Shown here: one piece after another, positions 12,461-32,948 of the stretch | How positions within the stretch are numbered: the first letter of the stretch is position 1 | Layout of the letters: each line of letters opens with the position of its first letter | Source of the DNA: Volvox africanus | Taxonomy: Eukaryota > Chlorophyta > Chlorophyceae > Chlamydomonadales > Volvocaceae | Reading direction: 5' to 3' | Length of the DNA: 64,000 nucleotides | Assembly: GCA_030268105.1 (NCBI GenBank) | Contig: BSDZ01000089.1 | Location: 682,001-746,000, forward strand | Notes under the pieces: model-generated | What the model was told of the DNA's origin: nothing | Seen by the model: only the letters and a program-made list of their open reading frames with translations | The model's database searches: none | Translations under genes and position numbers: made by a program

Positions 12461-13842
12461 TTGTTATGTTCGGTTGGCGGTTGTTGTGGAATCGGTTTAA
12501 GTCAACGCCATTGAAGCGAGGTCTGCGGTATTGAGGGGCAGGTGAGTGCGAGCATCTCCGCTCGGCCATTCATTTAAAACTTGAAAGGCAGCTGACGCGC
12601 TCCGACACCAAGCACTAAAACTCGCAAATGCTTAATCGTGTTGAGGATTCGGTCAACTGCTGGTATGATATGATGTGATGACGATGGGGTGGAGTCAGAG
12701 GATCCTGACTTCCCCGCTCGTGAGCTCATGACGCGAGTCGGAATGGACTGTACATATAGTTAGTTAAGGATTTGGATGGATTGAAGACGTACGCGCCGTA
12801 CACGCTGTACGCCATGTATGGAGGCGGACACAGATGCAGACGCAGGTCTGCACGCATGCGCCATCCCACTGTATCCCTCACAAGGCGCGTACGGCTAATG
12901 GCCGCGCGGTTTTCATTTATGGTGCCGTACTGATCGACGCTGCGTGAGCTTCTCAGGAGACTCGCTGATGTGCACTCAGAGCAGGGGGTGCTGGGATGCA
13001 GTTGTTTGTTTTAGATCCACACTGTAGACTCAGTCGTACACCAATGGTTGTCAAGTCCAACATACTGGAGTCCAATGACGTTCGGTCATTGGGAGTACGA
13101 CAATTCTTGCATGCGCAGGCGCATGCGTGCGTTTGTGTATGTGTGATATGTGCACATACCAAACCACTTCAAAATTGCCTCTGCGGTGCTGTTGGGTTTG
13201 CAGCGGCGGTAAAAAGGATAGCTCATAGTTCAGTTTGCGACGGTGGATGGAACACACTGCTGGTGCAGCAGCTTGGAGGATTGAGCCACATTTCCCTTCC
13301 TGCAAGCCCTGGGTCGTCCGCAGACCATGATAGCAGACCCGGTTGTACGGCCAGCTCCCGTCGGGGAGGCAGGGGGGGAGGGAAGGGGAGGAAGAGGCTC
13401 TGGTTTGAAGGCGAGCGTGTGTGTTGGTGTGTGTATATGTACAGGTCATAGTCAGCGGTTAGGCGCGTCAGAATGGCTCTGCCGATGAGCTATTTGCTCG
13501 CGACAACTGTTCGTGTATGTTAACCACGTACATGCCATGTACTTATGCCAGGTACAGCAACTTTCTCAAACGACAAGTGAGAGTGAGTGCACTCACATCT
13601 CATCGCCGCATATTCCGGTTCTGTTGGAACCATACTCTATTAGAGGAGGATACGGTGAGACGGTCACAGCAAACTGATCGGGCGACATATCATTAGCGCC
13701 CCTTGATGTTGATGTTGATGTTGATGGAGGAGTTATTGGATAATATTTGAACGCCTTGGGCCCGACAAGGCAACCGTTAGCGTGATTCATCTGTCTCTGT
13801 GCGGTGGTACTTGCCGGGAGCAAATTATGAGAGCAGCTTTGA

Positions 13843-14016
13843 TTGAATTGCGCGATTGTGTTTCGGTACATGTGCAACAACAGGTTTGGATTTGTGAACG
13901 GGACTCCACCTTACAACGATATTGTACGATATGGACTTGCGTTTTGCGGTTCCGTACAGTACAAGGCCGCGCTCATGTACAGAATGTTATATGCGTTTCC
14001 CATGCATATGGGCTGA
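13843..14016 (+). other. Candidate exon or gene remnant, unrecognised
   Basis: A 57-codon frame bounded by stops that reads like genuine protein, with GFVNGTPPYNDIVRYG and AALMYRMLYAFPMHMG segments and no low complexity. No initiator Met stands at its start and no splice partner was found. I do not recognise a family. Degenerate-looking plus-strand frames at about 14357-14610 in other phases suggest the whole may be a decayed gene. Confidence 0.25.
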
Positions 14017-14973
14017 GCTTAAATGGAAATAAATAAAGTGGTTTAAAGTAGAGAGTTGCGATCCAGGTTCAAAAATTGTTTGTGATTTTGGGCGTATTTC
14101 TGATGCTGTACAGGGGATGTTTCTGGATCTGGATCCTGTGTGTTCTTGTCGCTGAGACTCTGCCGCAATACGGCACCTCATTGCTTACTGCGATCAGTGA
14201 AACCACCGTCTTCCAAACGAAGTGACGGGGTCGCCGCCTACCGAACACTATTGCCGGGCCCCAGCGGCGCGCCGGTATATTGTGCCTGTATGACATTGGG
14301 TTGTCCTACGACCAGCCAATGCTGGCCAGTACCCACCCAGCTCCGAAGGCAAGAGTTTGGAGTGTATGGTAATGATGACGATGGTGTCGCGAGCTTCTAT
14401 GGCTGTTACGGGCGCGTACAAGTTTGGACGGCACCAGGATTTATACATGCGCACAAGCTTGTACGGCTCTCGAATGGGTTACTTGGGAGGTATTAAGCTG
14501 CGCTCAAGGCGGGAACAAATCCAGGGAAGTGGATCGGTCGCGAGAATTGTACGGAGGCGCGACAGGAAAGAACAATGTGGAGCTGGAGATCATTTTTCAT
14601 CGGTCTTGACTTGCTGCTAGTTATTCCGTATATGCGCAAAAAGTTATGGATGATGAGACTAGTAGACGCGTCCAAAGAGTGTTAAGACTCCTTCACAAGC
14701 AACTTTGGGCGCTCTCAGCTCGTATGCCTGGTGCTCAGGGTATCCCTGGACCCGGTATAGTACGGCCAGATGGTTTTATTTAACTGATCTATTTAACAGC
14801 ATCGAGTATGGTCACTGTGAGTCCAACCGGATCCCAACCTCCTATTCCCGCTCATTCGGATCGCGCACAGCACTGCATAATGTAGACCGTGTACAGGCGC
14901 AGACAGACAGACGTGAGGTCTTGCCCCACACAAGCTAGCAACTTCCAGTTTCAATCTAACAAATATACGACAC

Positions 14974-15215
14974 CTTGGGCAAAGCTGGGGTTGATAAACT
15001 CGCACAGATGAAATGCTTGAGGACGCCGATTCCGCACTTTCGATATGCCGGTGAAGCACAGAGGACTCGGGGGTCGACCACCAGACTGACTTGTACAGCA
15101 TCAGTACTGCTACTATTGCCACATCCAGCGCAATCCCCATCCCAGCCCCAGTCATCAGCGGCGCCGACCGTCCAAATGTCCACAACTGGTAGAACTCAAA
15201 CCCATAGAACAGCAC
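14974..15215 (-). other. Candidate minus-strand exon encoding membrane segments
   Basis: Bounded by an acceptor (CGGTAG) and a donor (CCAAG/GTGTCG), this 80-codon frame begins VLFYGFEFYQLWTFG and contains a hydrophobic stretch GIALDVAIVAVLMLYKSVWW typical of a transmembrane helix, then a Ser-rich tail. No flanking exon could be joined with certainty. It is probably part of a membrane protein, family unknown. Confidence 0.3.
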
Positions 15216-15803
15216 CTACCGTATTTCGATCACGACCTCACGATACACCGCACCCTGCAAGTCCCGCCTCCCGCCTCCCGCCTACCTCCTGCCTGCCTCC
15301 TGCCTCCCTCCTTGCCAACACAGGCCTGTTCTTGGTATGACAATCCGGTCCCCAAATGCGTATCAAGGCATCACACACACATTTCCTTTGGCAGTACATT
15401 CATTCTAGTCTATAAACGCTTTTCTGAATGGGATATGGCATACGTACTACGTGAGAGAGCGCACACTTCACCCCCGTCAAAGCCATACCCGTCTCCTGCC
15501 GGCTTTACTAAGTCGGTGTGCCTTTGCTGCCAAGCCCCCAACCCCAGCGGAACCATGCCGCATGAGTTCAGGGGCCGGCCCCCCTCCCCCCATTCCACCG
15601 GCACTATAGACCCTCTCGTCGAGAGAGACACTCTCTCGCAGCGCTCACACGCCCTTCCATTCAACGTTCGTTCGTGTGTATCGCCCTGTATCCGGATCGG
15701 ACAGCTTCAATATCGAATCCATATTTGAATTGCTTAAAAAAGGCATCCGGAGGGCGACGCGAGGGCAGTCCTGCAGTTGCGTCTCAACTATTTCCCTCAG
15801 GGT

Positions 15804-15959
15804 TCATTTTGGCGCCCGGTGGTCTGGTTCATAGTGTGTGCGCCCCTCAATAGTATCCAGCCAAGCCACCAGCAGCAAAGCCCGAGTTTGTGCGGACGTA
15901 GCCGCCCCTACCCCAACAACAGCCAAAGACCTCTTGGACTCCTTGGATACAGCCCTTGC
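15804..15959 (-). other. Candidate minus-strand terminal exon
   Basis: An acceptor-like CAGCTGCAG opens a frame of 51 codons (ARAVSKESKRSLAVVG ... RTHYEPDHRAPK) ending in TGA at 15806-15804. Amino-acid composition is ordinary. The adjacent minus-strand frame to about 16100 (acidic, VESLEDMLETLDLVLEEYL) might be an upstream exon but the junction is not clear. No family recognised. Confidence 0.25.
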
Positions 15960-17374
15960 CTGCAGCTGTCAACACCACCATCACTATCGCTCTCACCACC
16001 ACCACCACCATCACCACGACCACCAGCAGTACTCAAATTCAGATATTCGTACAAATACTCTTCAAGTACAAGGTCAAGTGTCTCCAGCATGTCCTCCAGG
16101 CTTTCTACGTGCCTTTCAAATACAAAATACACCTACCTACCCGGCCACCGCCTCCAGCAGCCTTCGGGGACATCGCCAGAGACATCGCAACACATACACA
16201 GCGCACCCACGCACTGCGCAGTCGTTGTGTCATCCGTTCAGGGAGGCTGTAGTTGTCGGAGTTGACCCCTCACCCCGGACGATGATGGATTAGGATGCTA
16301 GGGAAGCAGGTGTTGAGGAGAGGGGAGGTTCAACGGTCCATGGCGTCTCTAGCACCACAGCGCACTCACACCTTACAGACAGCCCAAGGGGCCAGGTCGG
16401 CCTGACCTGGGCTGGGCTGGACTGCACAACCATAACCAGCAGGCATGGCGGCCTGTCCCCACGCCCCATACCATGAGCAGTGCATAAATCACCTCCGCAA
16501 TATGCTGCTCTGCTAGGCGCGCCCCGCGCGCTCTGCTATCCCATCCCCTGACCTTACAGATGGCTGCCATCCGGACATTTGGTCGGTGCACCGCCATCAC
16601 GAGGAAGCGCAGCAGGGCGCCCACTTCCCCAAGTGGGAAGAGGGAGTAGGGCCAGACGCATCGCACACGAGAAGCGCAAGTCGGCCTCGAGGTTCCCTAT
16701 GCCGCCAACAGGGACATATCACCCCCGGTTCCTCTTTCCGTGCCCCAGTGAATCGCTTCGCACTTTCCTCTTTGCTCGTGATGCCACCGGCTGGTAGTAC
16801 TAACAACCGCCATATACCCGTGCATAGATGAGTGCGCACACTGGCAATCCAGCTGTCATCGTGCTGCCCGTGTAAGGATGGATTCGTGCCCGTGCGCTCA
16901 CGACTTGGCATCTCACGGCTTCTCCACACGCCACATGCCCCCCCTCCCTCTCAGTTACTTTTCGCATTTGCTACTACTATCCCCTCACACGTCCTCTCCA
17001 CCTCTCGCACACACATTCCAACCCTTCGTTAAGCGCTATTGCATCCTGCAGTACACTTCCCCTTCAATTTCCGAGGTACGCAGGAACCAGCTTACGATAT
17101 GTGTGTTCGGGTTTGGCATTTCATCTCCCGCCTTGCGCTCAACCCCTCTACCGCCCAATTCTAAGCAGACGGCAGGTTCAGAGGGCTCATCTGCTTAACG
17201 GCGCACGCGCTCTCCACTAAAGAGTTCGCCGGCCGCAGGGGCCGTAGGGACTACTCCGGTGACCCACCGGGTTGCGTCCCATCAAACCACCTGCCACAGC
17301 CGCTATGTTCATACAAGTACAGGTTGTGAGGATGGCAGTCTCCAAAACGCGCTTAACTCCATTTTGTTTCCCAC

Positions 17375-24843
<7,469 letters not shown>

Positions 24844-25888
24844 CTGTAGCGGGAGCGTGTCGTATTGTTGGGCAGCAGCACCGGTTCATCCCGCCGGAAG
24901 AATACCCCTCCCGCCGGAAAAACAATAGACGTCCACCGGACAAAGCGGACAAACAAACAAACAAATCCCAATACGCAGTCAGGCAAAACCACAGCTGGCC
25001 CAAAAGGCAAATAGCAAGCAGAAATATCCACTGCATAAACAGAAAGGAAAGAGCAGTTCCAGGCAGCTCAGGGAAGTTCATGACTTCCTCTTTCAGGAAA
25101 CTCCGTATAGGCAGCGCGTCAACCATACCCCGTGTTCCCTCTTAAGAGCAGAGCAGAGCACACACACACATACACACACACACACACCATCTCCCCATAT
25201 ACACACACCGCACACAGGGCATCCGTGTGACTGGCACGTAAGTCACACTGATATGGATCCATGAATTCCAACCCACTGCATCGTCCCCCAGTGCTCGTCT
25301 TCCTCCCCTTGCCCTGTTTGGCCCATGCAGACGCACCTCCACTGCCGACGACCCCACAATACTATTCATGGAACTCGTCCGGGAGGGTGGGCCCCGGCCC
25401 GCCCCGGAGCTCGTCGGTATCCCACTGCTTGTACGACAGGACGAGAAGGAACACGTGCTGATTTTGGGCTCCACGGCGTAGGCCGAACCTGCCGTAAACC
25501 AGGGCAGAAACATGTGCCGGGCACAACCGGTTAGTCTGTCTGCGTGCCAATCATCATAACAATACACAAGATCGAATATGGTGACCTCCCAGCCAGGCCA
25601 GTCATGGTTAAACCAACTGCACGAGCCCCGAGGTATGCTGACTTGCCCTCATGGCCCAGCCTGCACTGCCGCAGGACAACAAAATCTCATAAACCACATG
25701 GGAAGTGCTATTCCTCGGCAGCAATATCAGCTAAGGGTAGTAGGACGGGAGCTGGCGGGCCCAGCTGCTAAATGCCCCGCTGGTCGACGGCCCCTTCCTC
25801 CACATCGACACGGCAGTAACGTCACGCAAAGGTGCAAACCGCACCCGGAAGCGGCGCACGTGGGGACGGCACGTGATTCACGTGACAC

Positions 25889-27223
25889 CTGGGCCACCAG
25901 CATCAGGGGCCCGCCTTCGCACGTACCACGGATCCATATGAGCGGGTACAATTGACCCAGGGCGTCGCACTCCCCGCCAAATAGTTTGTGCTGGATCCCG
26001 CATGCGCTTTATTTCCACATGCAGATCAAAGTGTATCTTGAATGGGTTAAAGGCCTGGGGGTTGCACTTCGCCAATGTGCATTTCGGCCCAGACGGCATT
26101 TAGCCTACCGAGACGCAGTTTATCCCAAGATGAGGGTACCTTATTCCACTCACCTATGTGCTGGAAGACCTTTCCGTCCACTGACAGCGCGGTGAGGCAA
26201 GCCCAGGAAACGCATAGTCGCTGGCATAGCAATGCCATGATACGACTGACCTGCGGTGATCGTCGTAATGGATGTGGGATCGGATGGACATCATATATGT
26301 GAGGGCTGAGGGGGCGGAGGACGAGACTGAGACATGATGCGGGATGGCCGGGGCGGCTGGATGGCGAGTGAGACCTTCCCGGCCTCAAGCAGTGTAGTTC
26401 GCAGCTGTTCCATCATTCGTGCACCAGAACCAGCACATGTACATGCACCAGCACCAGCACCAGAACCAACACATGCGCATGCACATGTGCATGACACGCA
26501 CCAGTACAACCCCATGTTCAACTGCTCCTCAATGATGTAATGGAAGCGGGGAGAAAAGGGTAATCACTGTAGCAGTCCGCCCAGCTCCGGAACTATAAAC
26601 TCGTCGCTTGACCCAGATGGCCCGTGTACCGTGCACCTTAGAGGCGTTCGAACCGGCTACGTAAGCTAACACACATCGGGTGATGGCCATTACGCATCGT
26701 ATGACGTGGAAAAAGACGGAACACTTGTAAAAAAGGCGGGCGCAAGAGGGCCGCCGCACACCATACGAGTCCGGTTTCCAGCCACGCCGCAGGGCCCGGG
26801 TGTCTAAGTAACCCGAGGCGCTTGGCAACGTGCCCAAAGACAAGAAACTGTCTATGTCGCCGTGCTCATGTCAGCGTAACAGGCCGATACGACAGCAAAC
26901 ACGCACGCCGAACGCGCCTGCATTCTCTCGCACGTCAAGCCCAGAAGCTCCTGGAGTATAGCCACAACCCTCATGACGGCATCCTGAGTTACTTGCTGAC
27001 ATTTTGCCTGAGGTGAACTCTCACAGGCTGTCGGCTGCTGCTGTTCGCAAACTTCTGACTCCACAGCTTGACAAGTTTGTACGTGTCCTTGTAAGGTGGC
27101 GATTGGCTCCGTTGCACCATTTTGCACAGCCACTCCCTCGCGTTGCAGCTCCGAGAACTTCGCCGGGACTCCATCATGCGAGCCCTCGGCAGTATTTGTA
27201 GTACGAAAACAACAAAATAGCAT
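25889..27223 (-). CDS. GAF-like exons, probably the 5' part of the kinase-like gene
   Basis: Three segments are supported. Exon 27223-26891 starts at ATG (MLFCCFRTTNTAEG), has a Gln/Cys-rich middle, and ends ILQELLGLTCERMQARSACV, the usual opening helix and strand of a GAF domain. Exon 26250-26154 (acceptor CCGCAG, donor TAG/GTGAGT) gives RIMALLCQRLCVSWACL, a second GAF-type opening. Exon 25990-25889 gives LYPLIWIRGTCEGGPLMLVA and ends in phase 0, which matches the phase-0 acceptor at 24843. Exons between these were not resolved, and the phases of the second and third do not join directly. A frame at about 25550-25362 (QHVFLLVLSYKQWDTDEL) may be another exon or the end of a separate gene. One gene with the downstream kinase-like part is the better reading, not proven. 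Confidence 0.45.
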
Positions 27224-28898
27224 TCCAAGTATTGGTCTCAGGTCATGCGAGTACCAGTCAGGGTAAACAAAGTGAACATAAGGTGCCAATTATTTGCTCC
27301 TGACGTGAATCATTGTAAAGAAGCGTTTTTCATTATACGGATAAATAATATGCAAGTTCATTATACATTGCTTTTTACCGTTGGGGTTCGGATTGCCTGG
27401 CATGAATGATGTTATCAATATCTGCAAAAGAGGTTCCTTGACCTCAGCAATGACTTCAAATCCAAGTGTTTGTTTCATTCGCGGTGGAGCGCCAGCCGAT
27501 CGCGCGTAGTCCCTTGCGTCGCTGTTTAAGCTACAAAGATCTAAGTCACCATGGCCCATCGCCGAAAAAGATTATACTAGAGTAGCCTCCTGTTAAAGAA
27601 TGTATCAGCGGAAGGTTTGAGCGCTCGCCTTTTGATGCTCCGTTGGTCCCGGCTCCAAGGTGTTCCACAGGGGGTGTGACTGGTTTGTTTAAAAAATAGG
27701 GTTCACGCAGGAGCAGGGCAGCCTGGTAGCAGTAACCACAGTATCCTTTCATAATTTCTGAGCGGCGCCCGCTGGATCTCAAGTGGGCGGACTTGGTTAT
27801 ACTACATGGCAACCTTCGTTTCCCAGCCCCTCCCAGTGCCTTCCTTCCATGCCCGTCCCATTACATTGCTTACGTACCCCTAGTTGACGCGCAATGATGC
27901 ACATCGGCCATGTTTCTATTCCTGAACCCTCGACGAAATTTGATGAACCTCGTGATGAACTTGGGGCTTCCAATCTCAATCTTAATGACATGGTTTTCGT
28001 ATGCAGCGCAAGGGTTCCAGGGGGGGCCTAGGGCAATGTAGGTCATGCTGGGTCCCACCCGAGTGTCTTAACTATATGGCGTGCAAAAGTGCTGCACATC
28101 AGCGTTCGCTGACAGTGTGGCACTTATTGGGCCGCACCGTGCAGAAGTGTTCTCAGAACGCCCCTGGACAGCATGTAAACGCAACCCCCAAACCCAATCA
28201 GGTCCTGATGCTATCAAGCCAACGTCCAAAAGCATATCCTGTTTTAGATACACACGGCACATAAATCGGCCAGGATCCCCCAAAATTGCGCAGCATAGCT
28301 CTGTGGAAACGCAAGAAAACTGTCAATTCCTAATAATGAAATATAGGCTTTGACGTCTAGGAACTCTAAGCATAGGAACAACAGCATAACACATGCCCGA
28401 TTTCCTAGAGTGAGTAACGCCTTACTGCAGAGACAAGCTTCCATGCTCGGGAAACATCTTCCTGGGCAGGTCTTTATGTTTATTATTGCCGGGTTCTGAT
28501 GATTAAAGGCGCGATTGTCAAGTTCAAGGGCTAACGCTTATAAACCATGCCTGCATGGTTCAATAACCTGCCAATGAATCAAGCAGTGCATTGTGGGGCG
28601 TTCTACGTATTTTTTATCATGGCTTTGTTAAAGCCTCCTGGCTTTACGAGGCGGTACGGCAATGTGTCGTAATTATAAGGAGCTCCGTTGGAGCTTAAAC
28701 ATCAGAAATCCCAGCGAAGATTATTGTTGACAGCGATAATTGATCGGCACTTCACAAGAAAAGTTGTCCTGACGCAACTAACTCGTTCTTAGCGCAGCAA
28801 AGTTTTGCAAAGCATAACCCGGGTGCTCTTTAAATTACCTGACTTACACAGCTTTGAGTATACCTAAGTAAACCCACTGTGAATCGCAATACATAACA
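27224..28898. other. Divergent intergenic region between the GAF/kinase-like gene and PACRG
   Basis: Must hold the 5' UTRs and promoters of the minus-strand GAF gene and plus-strand PACRG. Several 60-90 codon frames occur on both strands (for example minus 27559-27290 and 27812-27546) but none shows a domain, splice partner or codon bias, and I do not call them. The half next to PACRG is clearly more AT-rich. No repeat or RNA gene recognised. Confidence 0.5.
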
Positions 28899-30560
28899 AT
28901 GAACGGACTGCCAGACGTGGCCGGTAGTCTCTTCACCTCGACTTATCGGAACGTGAAGCTTGCCGGCAAAGCTCCACCAGCGACAAATCTAACTGGGACA
29001 GGCTCGGTGGGTTTAACGCCAACTGTGGAAAGGTTTACTTCGAAGCTGGCCGGCCTCCAAGTTCCTGAACGCTTTTCTTTAACTTGCAGTGCTTCGATAC
29101 AACATCACTTTCACCAGCTAGAGCAGGAGCTCATAAGCTGCTTGATGTGGGGAAGGAGGAACTTCCCGTTTGGTCGAAGTCGACGCTTTCATACAAGTAT
29201 GTGGCGGCCGCGGCTTTGATTGTGTCGGCATAATATTTTCCTTATTCTGAAATGCATGTTTGTAGGTACCCATCTGCAAAGCCTAATCCAGGCGGCTTTC
29301 TTAAGAAGGGGGATGGCGACCTCATTAAGACGCGGACAGGACAGGTGGAGGAAGTAAAGCCGCTACCACCTTCAGCTGGAGCTTATAAACGCCGGGAAAA
29401 CCCGCCAAACACGGCGTTCCGGCGATTTTATGAACGTGGTGATCTTCCCATCGCGGTCGACCACCGTGGATCCAAAAACATGATTGCCTGGAAGGTATGT
29501 CTGCTTCAGCTTTGAAGGTGTTAGGCTGGGATTTGTTGTAACGATAGGATTTAGGGTTGGCTGTGGCAGGAGAAACCTGGGAAACGGGAGTGTTAACTGT
29601 CCTTTTGAAGACGCGCAGGCGTATGGGCCGTTCTGCATGGCAGAAGAGAATGACATGATTGGCATTTTGACGCGGCCGTGGAATGGGTGTTAGCCATAGA
29701 CCAGGTTTTTCTCAGAGAAGGACTTGGTTGGGGTAAGTTGATGAGATGCGTATTTAAGTCTCCTCGTGCTGAGTCCGTATTCCATACCATGTATGTCGCT
29801 GACCCCGCAGGTCGACATTGAGAAACTCGACTACCACCACTACCTGCCCATTTTCTTTGACGGCATTCGTGAGACGCAAGAACCATACCGCTTTCTAGCG
29901 GTCAAGGGTGTCGAGGACATGCTTCGGGTCGGAGGGTCGAAGATCTTACCCGTCATTCCGCAGCTGATTATCCCTATCAAAACCGCCTTGAACACCCGCG
30001 ACCACAGCGTCATGTGCATCACGCTACAGCTCCTACAGAAGCTTGTGCTGTCAGCGGACCTGGTCGGCGAAGCGCTCGTGCCATACTACCGACAGGTAGG
30101 AATTGACCTGGAGCACGCATAGGGTGCAACAGCTAAGGCGTCAAGCAGGTCTGCACCTCTACGCAAGCATCCGCCGTAGATGAGAGTCATAAATGGTTGC
30201 ATTCCGGGTTACTTGATCTTGCACACGGCTGTCGTAGCTATTGGTTTTGTCTCAAGCGAGCTATGTTGTTCTTCCTCTAGACACTGCATCACTCTCGGTA
30301 AAGGTTGATATGCGGGTCATTTCTTTTATTTGCCTCCTTGCACATCTGTGTGACCTCAGATCCTACCGATCTTCAACCTCTACAAGAATAAGAACAAGAA
30401 CTTGGGTGACGGCATCGACTATGGCCAGAAAAACTACGACTGCCTTGGGGAACTTATCGCCGACACGCTCGCACTCTTTGAGCAAAAAGGCGGCGACGAC
30501 GCCTTCATCAATATTAAGTACATGGTTCCTACATACGAGTCCAGCGTGAACTACGCATGA
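28899..30560 (+). CDS. PACRG: Parkin co-regulated gene protein (ciliary inner-junction protein)
   Basis: PACRG is an armadillo/HEAT-like protein that, with FAP20, forms the inner junction closing the B-tubule of ciliary doublet microtubules; presence fits a flagellated alga. Exons 28899-29006, 29090-29196, 29266-29494, 29811-30095 and 30360-30560 join in phase to 309 aa. The conserved core is very close to the animal protein: [68 protein letters not shown], and the C-terminal [14 protein letters not shown]. The N-terminal about 100 residues are lineage-specific, as expected for the family. Start chosen as the first ATG of the exon, preceded by an AT-rich leader. Intact and apparently functional. 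Confidence 0.95.
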
Positions 30561-32948
30561 GGCAGGGGGGAGATAAAATGATGGGTCCTAGATGGGGTTC
30601 GGGAGTTGGCCGCAAACCGCTGTGTACAAGTAGGGCCTGGGAACTTGCATCGGGGTTTTACTAGCGCAAGGTGCCTGGCAACCGGAAATGGCTGTGACGT
30701 TCACAGCCATAGGCGCTCCCCCCCGAAACGGTAGTCATCGCCCAGTGCATACGCACGGGCTGATGCCGACGTTATAGTGTTATGTCGCTGGCACTTTTCC
30801 GGCGATGGTGATTGGTTCTACCTCTGCAACCAGTGGACGGCAAGAGATCAATATGTGCCGTTTGCACTAGTTGTCGGTGTTCTTCCTCCTCTACCAAACT
30901 GCTGAACTGGAGGTGCGTGGGATTAAGTTGCTTTAATGCAGGCTGCGTGGGTGAACGGCAGGCGATGTTGCAGCGGGGCTGCTGCAGGTTTGGCTCTCCA
31001 GACAACCTATTCCCAAGGAAGGCATGGTGTATTGAGCATCGCACAAAGCAGAATGCACCGGCCCTGATGGCCCGAAGCCCAAGCTGTACCGCTAACGATG
31101 ACTTACCCGCGAATTTGTCCTTTTTTGTTCGAGAGTTACCGGGCTAGTCGCTGCGAAGCATGGTCCGTGGGTTTGGTTTGGGTTCATAAACGGGCTGAGG
31201 GCTCGTGGAGAGAAGCGCACACTTGGCAGTCGAATGGTGGGGTTGAGTTGTGCTTTGCTGGGCATAGCGGGTAGGATGGGTATGCTGCCAATATGTACGT
31301 AGGCTTGGGAGTACGGTATAAAATGCATGGCACTGTTTAGTTGCGCAGGAAGTCTGATGAAGGCTTTGCATAGTAAGCACAAGGAATCGGCGTGTTCGAT
31401 GAAGATTCTAGGATCTCTTCTGAGGCTGAGTCCCGCGAGCACGGCTTGCAAGTTTCAAACGCTGCAGGACCGGATTTTGACCGTGTCAAATGTAGGTTGT
31501 AAGGCGTCGCCAATATGCTTTCTCGTCTGAGGTGCCCGCCTCACGAGCTTCTTGTTATTTGTGTCAATCAAAGTTGTTAAGGACGTCGTTGTTACCGTGA
31601 CAAAAAGGCAACTGCCTCCTCTGCATACATTCGCACGACCGGTTTTTGGGCCGCTATATCCAGAGACGTCAATCCTGCTCCAAGATCCTCGTGTTTCCTG
31701 GGGCTGCAATCCCGGCACGGCGGAAAGGCAAACAAAGTGATTACGATTTGCGATCCACCTTATTTTATAACAGCAAATAAAAATGCAGTGCTTGTACGAT
31801 TAAGGACGGGTGTAAGATTCCTGCGATATATTTCCGGCACAGGGCAGTAAAGTGCTAGGCCCAATATTGGACTTACTGGGCCGCTGCAGTTGGTGCATCA
31901 GCCTGAAAGCCGCCTCCATAACGAGGTGGACTTGTCTTATTAAGAATTAAGTAATTAGCAGGAGTTAATAACCAAATGTAAGGTCGAATGTCGAACATCA
32001 ATTCAAGAATTCTGCTTCAAAACGCTGCAGTGCATAGCGATATGACCAACGTGGGTCTTACCAATGCGCATCCGATGAGCAACAAATCCTGTTTTCTATG
32101 GGTGCAGAGGCCTGCTGTAATTTTATCTAACGTGCATTTGCTGGCTAGCCTGTGCATGTCTGCGCTGATTACTGGGCGTACTGAGACTTACCAAGCAACG
32201 GCACGGTTGGACGGGGATATTGATAGTCCTGACGGGTGATTCATGCCGAATGGCTCGTATCAACTGTTCAATCACAACCAAGTAGTCCTTAAACTTCAAA
32301 GGCATCACCTATTCATGCCCAGGAGCTTGGGCTTGGGTGCTGGGGGTTGCTCAACGCGACGCACCAGTACGGGGGTGTACTAAGAATCACCCAACGAACC
32401 TGTTACATCTGAAAACTTGACATAAATCAAACCTCAAACATGTTCCTGAGTCTACAACCTGCTTCGGCTAACAGGACATCAGTTGCGAACTCGATGGCGA
32501 TCTTCGTGACAACTCACAATACATAATGCAAATGCTCATTCGCCTTAGATCGCAATGTTTTGAAGAGACTGCTCGGCCCTCGGTCGAACAGGTTTTATCG
32601 ATCACCAAGTCAGCATCAAAGTTTATGATGATCAAGTTTCATGGGATATTGACCAAAATGTGATGAGCCTTGGATTTTACCTGGGGACGACTTCGGAAAA
32701 ATGCCTGACGGCTTTACGACAATGCAGTACCACTTAGTTATCTCACATTGAAACCATGTGGTTTCGTGAGGCACCAAGTGCATATTATGTTAATGTTATA
32801 ATACTCTGTAATTCATTGCCGACTCCCTCGTCCCTAGCCATGTTCATTTGCTAGAGGTGCGAAAAAGTGCTTAATTTGACTCGGCCGTCTTCCGCTGTTA
32901 GAAATCATTTTTTTGAAACATTACCCTGATCCTAATGCGTAATATAGT
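30561..32948. other. Intergenic between PACRG and the MYB gene
   Basis: PACRG 3' UTR and the MYB gene promoter should lie here. Short frames on both strands (up to about 119 codons at 31092-31451 minus) show no domain or splice logic. No repeat family or RNA gene was seen. Confidence 0.5.
31498..31502 (+). terminator. Candidate TGTAA poly(A) signal for PACRG
   Basis: TGTAA is the usual volvocine polyadenylation signal. This is the first plus-strand copy I found after the PACRG stop, about 940 bases downstream, so the assignment is tentative. Confidence 0.3.

Larger units (their letters stand above)
12065..17374. other. Gap between convergent ABCG and kinase-like genes; no resolved gene
   Basis: The two flanking genes are tail to tail, so 3' UTRs should occupy the ends. 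No complete gene could be built. Three stretches read like exons (13843-14016 plus strand; 14974-15215 and 15804-15959 minus strand) and are listed separately with low confidence. The rest is pyrimidine-rich tracts, CA/TG repeats and short frames on both strands with no recognisable domain. Minus-strand frames near 16560-16690 are hydrophobic but could equally be 3' UTR of the kinase-like gene, since TGTAA occurs on the minus strand at 16553-16557. Confidence 0.5.
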
